Part shown: piece after piece, positions 26,601-34,600 of the stretch
Numbering within the stretch: the stretch's first letter is position 1
Layout of the letters: the number at the start of each line of letters is the position of its first letter
Source of the DNA: Haliclystus octoradiatus
Lineage: Eukaryota; Cnidaria; Staurozoa; Stauromedusae; Haliclystidae
Assembly: GCA_916610825.1 (NCBI GenBank)
Contig: OU744446.1
Coordinates: 31,324,445-31,388,444, forward strand
DNA: 64,000 bases
Reading direction: 5' to 3'
The notes under the pieces: model-generated
The model's input: the letters and a program-made list of their open reading frames with translations, nothing else
The model's database searches: none
What the model was told of the DNA's origin: nothing
Program-made: the position numbers and the translations under genes

Positions 26601-28103
26601 TTTAAGTACAACCAGGCAGAAATGTTGTGTGTTTAAATATCGCCAGTAAAGGGTTTTGGTGGACATATAGGCTACATTGTATACTAAATCTATGCATTGT
26701 GAACTTGAACTTATCAGAATGTACAGAACATCTAGATTTAGTATTAATCGCTGAGTCACTCGTGCTGCTGGATTAATTTAATAACAGATGCGTTCTTGGG
26801 AATTTTTGCATTCTTGCATTACTTCTTTCACAGAAAATTTCGGAGCATCCTGTAGCGCTTCCGTTTTATTACACATCATTAAAGCTATTCAAAATTGAAT
26901 AATTTGTCATGCTATTTGACACCTTAGAAGTTTCACACCACACTATTCTACTGTTATAATGTCAAAGGTAAACACATCAGCGTTGACGAGTAACGCAAGA
27001 GCACGGTTGAATGGATAATTTTGTGTATAAAGACACAACAGCGGTTGGGTTTAAGTTTCTAAAATACTGTTTGAGATAAAATAAGATTATAAATTACTTT
27101 GACTGATAATTTTGATGCAAGGAATTCTTTTCACTGTTTCAGATGAATCATTTCAAAGCTAGGCAGATTTACCCATCGGTCATCAGTTTCTTCTTCAAAA
27201 TGAATATTTAATGAACACGTAACAGATAAAGTAACGGTAACTGGTTAGGCTCCTCTTGAATTAAAAATAAAATTATTTTAAAGTATTTTGACCGTTACCC
27301 TTTCAGAACAGTAACTTCTATAGGTAGGCTAACTAGACATTACTTTTTACTAGACGGTAAATGTCCGATATTTGAAAATTTACTTCCACATCCCTGAATA
27401 TATTTTAAAATTGATTAAAGCCACCACAGCTGAATTAAAATAGAATAAATCCAGATCCAGCGTACATTAGTCTCCAGGAAATATACTGTCCGTAGTGGAA
27501 TCCCTGTATGTTGTTTATTGCATATGATGAAAATCGTAACTAATTTCTCCAAAATTTGGCGTATAGATACACCAAATCCAAGATTTTTCTTTAGTTTTCA
27601 ACTACATGTTGGCGTAATTTTAGTGCTGATTTGGCATGGCATCATCATGATCATCATTTATTCAGCACCCGATAACCTTGGGAGCTTTTTTTCAAGGGAT
27701 TGTAAAAATTGGTGTAAATACATGGCGTTCCAAGCACAAGGATTCCACTAAGATCCTGAATTATTACATTAATTGCTAGATTAAATATATAATGCTCATT
27801 AAATCCAAATTTAAGTAAGATATATCGCATTCGCATAAAGCTTTAATGACTTTTAATTTTTTTCCCTCGTCCTTTCTTTATTCTCTATGATAACCGCCCT
27901 TTCATTTATTTATTTTAGGCCTAAGTTTCTTCAGTTGATCAGATTTCTATGACCGTCTATGGTTTAACAGTTTAACTGACAGGATGATGGACAGGAGCTG
28001 CAGCTGCTGAGCATTCCTTTCTCAAAACAAAACAAAGAAAAGGAGATTACTTTACCTCAACACTCTTTAATACTTGAGACAGCGATACACTTTGATGTGC
28101 CAT
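14644..28103 (-). CDS. HYCC1: Hyccin (FAM126 family), PI4-kinase complex subunit
   Basis: Eleven exons join in phase: 28056-28103, 25417-25524, 23909-23998, 21675-21719, 20617-20697, 19421-19548, 18089-18184, 17211-17369, 16399-16486, 15426-15537 and 14644-15119, giving 476 aa (human hyccin is about 521). Diagnostic matches to hyccin are the phrase IFVLHFVPAIIW (family LQFLPELIW), MPSLSKPSIYHE (nearly identical in vertebrates), ALTEIALSRH, and QLVTGIHFIMYDG followed by ARQAIDDL. Hyccin binds TTC7 and, with EFR3, stabilises PI4KA at the plasma membrane for PI4P synthesis. The ATG has an in-frame TAG 24 bases upstream. The tail (residues about 320-476) is diverged, with a short VN-rich run. Whether it is orthologous to HYCC1 or predates the HYCC1/HYCC2 split cannot be told here. 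Confidence 0.9.
15224..15310 (-). mobile_element. SINE-1 body fragment in hyccin intron
   Basis: The stretch from ATTTCATGGCTGATAGGC through GATTGTCAA to CATTTCATC matches the body of SINE-1 in reverse orientation with many substitutions. It is an old fragment lying between hyccin exons 10 and 11. Confidence 0.5.
15620..16089. mobile_element. Harbinger-like MITE, 470 bp
   Basis: The ends are GGGCATGTTTATATGAG and CTCATATAAACACCCCC. A TTA target duplication lies at 15617-15619 and 16090-16092. Internal palindromes surround GGTGGGCCAGCC and CCCACCTGGGTGAGACGG. It is non-coding and sits in hyccin intron 9. The 3-bp TTA duplication is the hallmark of the PIF/Harbinger superfamily. Confidence 0.7.
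16176..16357. mobile_element. Mariner-like MITE, family B, diverged copy
   Basis: It runs from AGTGAATCCTGTATAGAACA to CAGGTTTGACTG and carries the family phrase ATAAATTGACCACTATTGAC. It lies in hyccin intron 9, about 40 bp from the exon at 16399. Confidence 0.55.
16545..16677. mobile_element. Short inverted-repeat element
   Basis: The ends AGTGTAACACC and GGTGTAACACT are inverted repeats. Inside are paired GGCGCGC and GCGCGC stretches around a central palindromic AAATTTAATTAAAT-like core. It sits in hyccin intron 8, just upstream of exon 9. Confidence 0.5.
19168..19343. mobile_element. Mariner-like MITE, family B, best copy
   Basis: It is 176 bp, starting CAGTGAAACCTGTATATAAC and ending AACAGGTTTGACTG, with TA duplications at 19166-19167 and 19344-19345. 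The left and right 13-bp ends are complementary with one mismatch. It ends 77 bp from hyccin exon 6. Confidence 0.75.
20745..21035. repeat. Repeat rich in GTTCATGAAC-like palindromes
   Basis: The stretch contains many copies of TTCATGAAC and GTTAATGAAC in both orientations, between AAAACAGTGCAGGAG and its approximate complement. Related fragments occur at about 40375-40460, 41860-42005, 42545-42605 and 43688-43740. It is probably a dispersed fold-back family. Confidence 0.5.
22677..23624. mobile_element. TCCGAC-family MITE split by a nested insertion
   Basis: The ends CAGAGTCCGACAAAAG and CTTTTGTCGGACTCTG are perfect complements. The element would be only about 165 bp without the 781-bp insertion at 22712-23492. 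Relatives lie at 24317-24510 and 36169-36345, with partial copies near 18697 and 21060-21350. Confidence 0.7.
22712..23492. mobile_element. GC-rich Harbinger-like element, 781 bp, nested
   Basis: Ends are GGCCTGGATTATACAGCGCG and its complement at the right, with a TTA target duplication at 22709-22711 and 23493-23495. Both terminal 70-150 bp are packed with GCGCGCTTTCGAGC-type motifs, which stand out against the AT-rich surroundings. No intact ORF is seen. It is inserted in the middle of another MITE in hyccin intron 3. Confidence 0.75.
24317..24510. mobile_element. TCCGAC-family MITE, 194 bp
   Basis: It starts CAGGGTCCAACAAAG and ends TTTTGTCGGACCCTG. Inside are the family phrases GCGGAAGG and CAAAATTCAGAAGG. 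It lies in hyccin intron 2. Confidence 0.65.
25184..25404 (-). mobile_element. SINE-1 body, head-truncated, beside hyccin exon 2
   Basis: This reverse-oriented copy of the SINE-1 body runs from the CTACTACTACC tail through CACTCCTCTATTTCTAGAGG to ATTCCATCCGCCATTGAG. The tRNA-like head is missing. The copy stops only 12 bp from the splice donor of hyccin exon 2 (25417). Confidence 0.7.
25674..26139. mobile_element. Fold-back element with TGTTACACCGG ends
   Basis: The left arm AATCAGGAAAGAAAAAAACA, continuing into TGTTACACCGGAATTAGTGC, is repeated inverted at the right end up to 26139. The arms are about 75 bp. A diverged one-ended relative lies at about 5582-5680. It sits in hyccin intron 1, directly next to the MITE at 26159. 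Confidence 0.65.
26159..26343. mobile_element. Mariner-like MITE, family A, copy 2
   Basis: It is 185 bp, the same length and orientation as the copy at 3554, and alignable base for base with few differences. TA precedes it and follows it. Confidence 0.75.
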
Positions 28104-28626
28104 AGATGCACAATTACCAACTAGATGCTAGATGAAATTATGCTCAAATTCTGTCTCCTCAAATTCAGTATATTTTCAGCAGCAGTGAACACACTCAGTC
28201 GGATTTGCAGAAACATAAAACAGATGTTAGCTATGATAACAAGGATTCAAATGCCATCAGATTCATCAACTAATCTCGTATGCAGCTGGTTAGCCAGCTC
28301 GACACTACTTTGTCAATTAATACCGAATCGACTATGAGGAATCCATCTATTCACTCTCAACAACTCTGATTTTCGGTTTTGATAACAAAGATTTAGTGGG
28401 CTAAAGGCTGAAAGCATAAACAAGGTTTTCCCAAAATGGCAGCATGCCAAACGAAAAACGAGGTTATTACAAAATGGTAATTCTGAAATCAAAAGTCGAC
28501 ATGTTGATAAGTGCTGTAATGTACTAAAGTTGACAAATATTTAACATCATTCTTAACTTGTTGTTTAACTCAAAGCTATATTGGTCTTATTATTTTAATG
28601 CATCTGCATCTTGACTTTCCATAATC
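28104..28626. promoter_or_regulatory. Bidirectional promoter region, hyccin / MRPL10
   Basis: Only 523 bp separate the hyccin ATG (minus) from the MRPL10 ATG (plus). Both genes are housekeeping-type, so a shared promoter is likely. I see no clear TATA box. The region also holds both 5' untranslated leaders. Confidence 0.5.
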
Positions 28627-31600
28627 ATGAATAAATTATTCAGACTGAAAGTGACATCGAATTCTCTTCCTTCAATAACTCGTAAGTAAATTAAAATAAG
28701 TGGATTGTTTTTGTTAATTTGTTGTAGGTTTGAATATTAAGGATACATATTACATATAGTCAAATTATCTCAGATAGATTGCAATTAGTTTGTGAAATTT
28801 ATGACCTACTTAATTGTTAAGATATCAGCAATTTAGCCCCTTCGGCATTGAAATTTGCCAGTCTGCAAAGAATGGCAATCTCGACGAGATCTCGGGGGCG
28901 GCAGCTCCGAAAAAAGTTAGGGGCGGGGGTGGCAATAGATCAAATTTGACTTCAGGGGCGGCAAAATCCATCATTTCAGCAAACATTGCAAAGAAAATGA
29001 CAAAAAATCATTTTCAACTGCCGATTTTTGATGAAAACTGCAGTTTCAGGGGCGGCAATCACGAGAAAAATTTCCATCTCGGAGCGCAGCTGCCATGCTT
29101 TGCAGACAGGGCAATTTGCAAAGCTGCTTCAATGCTTTGCATTAAGATTAAGCATCAATGTCCAGTTTGCAGAGAAGGGCGCTTTTCGACGAGATATTGG
29201 GGGCTACCACGAAATACTCAAATAGGCATTTAAACAAATGTTGCCTTTCCGCGGGCGGAAAAACGATATTCTATAGATAAATAGTAGTAATAGGTTTCCT
29301 CAAAAAAAAAAGTTGAAAGGTTGTCTTTGGGCCGGGCAGCTCTGCCTGGTTTGCAAAGTGTGGCAACTTTTGCCGAGATTTCGGGGGTGGAAATCTCTAG
29401 AAAATTGGGAACGGGGGCGACAACTGATCAAATTTGACTTCAAGGCTACCAAATCCATCATTTCAGCAAAAATTAGAAACAAATGATGCAAAAATTTGCG
29501 ATGAAAATTGCAGCTTCAGGGGTGGCAATCACGAGAAAAATGTTAATCTCGGGGCGCAGCCGCCATGCTTTGTAGACTTGGGCTCTGCCATATTTGCAGA
29601 CTGGAGCATCATGGTTGTAGCTTCCTCAGGAGTCACATTGCTTTTTTAATGTTTTTTACTTCGATTTCATTATTTCTCTATACGCTTTAAGATGTTGTTG
29701 GCTACTTCTGGAATGCCAGATATTTAGGCTACACCAAATTCACGCTCCACTCCACATAGCTTCATCAAAATACGCCAACAATTAGTTGAAAATATAAAAA
29801 TACTCAAACCTAAACTTTTGAAAAATCATCCACAATCTGCGCCGGGTATGTCCAGTGTAACATACAGGAAATCAACTGTCTGGGGGAGGGGGGTGCCCAC
29901 GTAAAATTCGCTTTAACAGATTTCTACCTTTGTCACTCACGAAAATTAGGTTTTCTAGATAATTGAACAAAATTGTTTTATTCAAGGAATATAGGCCTAA
30001 TCGGCTAATGGTTTCCGGTAAAACTTTCACAGGCGACTCGAGAGACTAAAAATGTTATCTCAGGGGCCGCCATGTCTTCCTCTGCAAACTGGGGTAATAG
30101 CAGATGCACCCTACACCGTCTGCAGAGTAGGAGATTTTTCGTAGAGATTTCAGGGATGGCACAGCAAATTTTGTTAGAGGTTTGACTGTATTTAATCAGA
30201 TTTCCGGGGGCGGCATTGTCATACTGTTGACTTCATTTTTTCTGTGTAAAGTGATATATTTCTGGACATTTTTGTTATTGTTACTAAACCTTCCTAAAAC
30301 TTCAACATATCATCCGTGCTGTAATGCAATCAGGGAATAAAGCATTCACAACTTCACAAAATAAAACTTCATCCCGCGAGTCAGCTGTCTGGAGCCTATT
30401 TGCATTGCCATACTAAGCTGCAGACTGCTGCCAGACCGCTGACTCCCGGAATAATATTTTTTCAGGTGATTGCTATTTGTCTCCCCTGTCGCTGCAGTTT
30501 TATCAAAAATAAGCTCAAAAATTTTCTTCCTTGAGTCATAATATAGGCCTATCAATCACTTTCGTTCTCAAGTTTTCCGATACTGGCGTCCGCAAGATCT
30601 CGGAAAGATTGCCATTCTTTGCAAACTGGTAGGACGTAAATACTTTACTAGGTGTGGATTGGATTGGAGAAATTTGCTACAACGAATATTTTCAGACATG
30701 AGAATTCTCAGACTTTTAGCTGATTTCAGACTACTTTTAGCCTACCCTTGTGAAACTCTATTTATCAATCTTCTTATTGAAATTTATCAAGATATCCTAG
30801 ATTTCAAACTACTGTATTTTCAAATTTTGAATTCTCATATCGTATTTTCTTGCTTTGCTAATATTTTTAACCCCTATTTTTGCGCACGTATGCATAGTTT
30901 TCTCGAAATACAATACAATAATCTGCTGGATGCACACAGGCTAAGCTGGACCACCAAGCACAAGCACAGTATATATAGGCCTAGTCCTTCATCAATTTCA
31001 AAACCATTAGGTCTAAAACCCAAACACAGATAAAGTTAGGCCTTCAGATGAAATTCTATATCGAATTGGCCTACCACTCCTAGCTCTTGAAACTCTCACT
31101 CAGCAGCATAAAAAATATCATAAATTTGCGATTTCATTTCGACAATGGACTGATTTTTTCAAATGAGATTCTAACAACAACATCTAATACCGTATTTTTT
31201 CATAACACCAGACTGATACGTGGCTTCAAATTTTATTTATTTATTTAGCCTATATTTTGATGAGGTAATTTGGACTGCTTCGCCTGCAGGCCTACACTGT
31301 AGGCCTAAATAAATTATTATAATTTGGGTGACGGGCTGATGAATTACTTTCAAAATTAAATGCATATTTATGCTGTATTTATTGCTTATTCTGCTTTTTC
31401 TGTTTATGAAATCATTATTTTCCCTTTGATTTATGTTTTATTATTTGTTGAAAGTATTTTGTTGCAGCTGCATAGTATAATAGCATATATATGCAGATGA
31501 GATAAAGAGGTTTGAGAAGTCAATTGCTTGTCTAGATACTATCAATGTAGGTCTACTCGTTAGTAACTTACCAATGCAACGGTAGAATCATTCAATCATG

Positions 31601-34600
31601 GTTAATAGTTATCAACTATAGTAAGCCTAGATCATATCGTAATTTTAATGCACTTTAAAGATGATAAATCAAAATTACCCAAACATAGGCTAGTATTGTA
31701 AAGTGCCTGTTCATAAAGAGCGCAATGTTTCGTCGTTACGACTTTTCTTTATTTTCTAATGAGTACGGGCAGAGTCAAATACAGTTAAGACTCAAACAAA
31801 CACAATCCATATCCATTAATAGTACATATAATTCCCACAATTGAAATAATACCAAGTTATTGTAATGTTGATTATAATTGTCTAAGTCTAAGTGGTTTTG
31901 AACGTTATTCCCATACTGAATAATAATAGGAAACAGCGTGTTATTTATACTAATTTACTACATTATTAAGCATAATCTATAATTACTTACATTTGATGGT
32001 CTCAGCAAAACATTAATATACATTTACATCATTTTCTATAAGTATACAATTTAAATAGTTTACATCGGCATTTTTCTAATTATACAACTTCACGCAGTGC
32101 TCTATTTTTAACTAAATAACTATGATGTCATGTTTTATTTATCTATTTATTGAACACATTTAACAATTGATCTAAACAATAATTTCTATGGAAATACATC
32201 TAATTACTTAATCAAAACACTCACCCCTAGTCAAGGTAACTTTGATATGCAAACAAAGTTGATTGGACGATATATTTGATTAACATTTACTTTCTTATTC
32301 TTCTTAAATATAATAATAGTTATAATCTTTCTCAACATGATTGTTTTATTTTGTCTTCAGGTAATTGGCTTGTATATTTGTCATATTATGTATCACTTGC
32401 AGTACTAAATGCCTAATCTGGCCCAAAGTAATAAAATAATACCTTTTCATCTACTTCTACGCAATTTAAACAATATCTCTCTGTCACTTTGATGTTGTCA
32501 TAAAACATTTTGATAAATTTACACCTTACATGTTTTGTAGTTTGTTCAATTTCGTTGTGTAATCTTGGTTTCATGTTTTCATAAATTGTACCTTCTGATC
32601 CATTTCCAATCTCACTATCCTTCTTGTTGATTATTCCAGTTTCATAATTATTTTTGTCAACATCTTTTTCATCAATAATATATGTGCCATAATTTTCTAT
32701 TGGGACTGATACATCGTCTACCTTTGATCCTCCTTCATCTTCTTTATATTTCTCATTTCTTTTTCTAATTATCTCTTGATCACTATATTCAGTGATAATT
32801 CCAAATCTGGATTGATCCTGATCAGTATTCGATACAGCGTCGATTTCATCATTCGAAACTTTTACAATGACGTCATCATTATTTTGCGAGGCTATTTCAT
32901 CATGGCTTTTTGAAGTAGTGACATCATTGTTTTCATGCTTTGCTGTCATACCGTTGTTCGACTTGTTCTGAGTTGCTGATAAACTTACTTCGGCAATCTT
33001 TTCAAAGCAATTATTGCGGAGTATTTCATGCAATACATCAAAGCATTCCTGGCATTCGTCAAGTACTTCTGTGTTGAACAGTTGCAAGTGAGTTGCCTTT
33101 CGTGTTGCCACGTCAAAATTTCCAAATGTCATTTCAAGTACAGTTAACATACCTTCCCATGTTCTCAATTTTTCATCGCAATTCATCTTCATGTTTGTTA
33201 GTGTTTTAAATGTCTCGCCAAACTTTAAACACTCTTGGGTTTGTCTTTCCCATTCTCTAGCTATGTCTTCGTTGTCTTCCTCGAAGTACATATTTCTAAT
33301 GATTCACAAAATTATTCTTCGTAATTAATCTTGCTCATCGAATCTTTGTTTTCAAACTCTTATAGTTAGAAATTCTTTCTTATATTTTAAACTCTAAATA
33401 GTTCAAAATCTTTCTTATTCTTGAATTAAACTCTAAATAGTTTAAAACTCTTTCTTCTTCTTGAATTAAACTCTAATTAGTTTAAAACTCTTTCTTCTTC
33501 TTGAATTAAACTCTTATTAGTTCAAAACTCTTTCTTCTTCTTGATTTAAACTCTAAATAGTTCAAAATTGTTTCGTCGTTACGACTTTTCTTTATTTTCT
33601 AATGAGTACGGGCATAGTCAAATACAGTTAAGACTCAAACAAACACAATCCATATCCATTAATAGTACATATAATTCCCACAATTGAAATAATACCAAGT
33701 TACTGTAATGTTGATTATAATTGTCTAAGTCTAAGTGGTTTTGAACGTTATTCCCATACTGAATAATAATAGGAAACAGCGTGTTATTTATACTAATTTA
33801 CTACATTATTAAGCATAATCTATAATTACTTACATTTGATGGTCTCAGCAAAACATTAATATACATTTACATCATTTTCTATAAGTATACAATTTAAATA
33901 GTTTACATCGGCATTTTTCTAATTATACAACTTCACGCAGTGCTCTATTTTTAACTAAATAACTATGATGTCATGTTTTATTTATCTATTTATTGAACAC
34001 ATTTAACAATTGATCTAAACAATAATTTCTATGGAAATATATCTAATTACTTAATCAAAACACGCAACATATTTAATTGGCTTACATTTGGTTAAACTTT
34101 TAGGGATTTGTGTTTGTAATTTATCAGCCGAGCATCTTGCAATAACATGTCAGAAACGAGCAGATAGAAGACCGCTAAAACAGGTTAGTCTGAAATTGAA
34201 AATTAATAATCCTTTCCGTTGCTGTGTTTTCAATCTTCCCTTTAGCTTTCAAATTGAGTAATTCGATGTATAGTTAGGCTCTTGCATGAAAACGGTCTAC
34301 ATCAGAGACATTCTTTACAATGTCTACAACCCTACTTTGAAAATAGGCCTCCAAAAAATGTATAAATGTTGTAATTATACCGTCGAACTTGCTTAATACC
34401 CCCCCCCTCTGGTACGGACAAAAGGTGAGACCTTAAGTGAGGCTTGAATATGAGAGTTGGTATGGAGAATGGAAAATAGAACACGTTTTGTGTGGGGAAT
34501 ATTAAGCAGAGTGGGACATTACAAGAGGGGATATTGACTGAGTTCGACCTTACATAAATTAAATGTCACTAACCCATGCTCTTTACACAAGATAGTTCTG

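Larger units (their letters stand above)
31726..34062 (-). mobile_element. Young LTR element with a single unknown ORF
   Basis: Two direct repeats of exactly 494 bp (31726-32219 and 33569-34062) begin TGTTT and end AAACA. A 5-bp target duplication CGCAA lies at 31721-31725 and 34063-34067. I found three differences between the repeats, so the insertion is recent. The 1,349-bp interior has one long ORF, on the minus strand (32413-33291). In that orientation a purine-rich CTAGGGGTGAG precedes the downstream repeat and could be the polypurine tract. No TGG-type primer-binding site is obvious. There is no protease, reverse transcriptase or integrase, so it must be mobilised in trans if at all. 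It sits within the proposed MRPL10 intron 1, on the opposite strand. Confidence 0.88.

Noticed and set aside
30659-31033. 124-aa plus-strand ORF in MRPL10 intron 1
   Set aside because: No recognisable family, no matching splice signals for MRPL10, ordinary AT-rich composition. It does not supply the missing middle segment of uL10m.
32220-33568. LTR-element interior as a solo host gene between two segmental duplications
   Set aside because: Equal 494-bp repeats with TG/CA ends plus an exact 5-bp CGCAA duplication fit retroviral-type integration much better than a segmental duplication.
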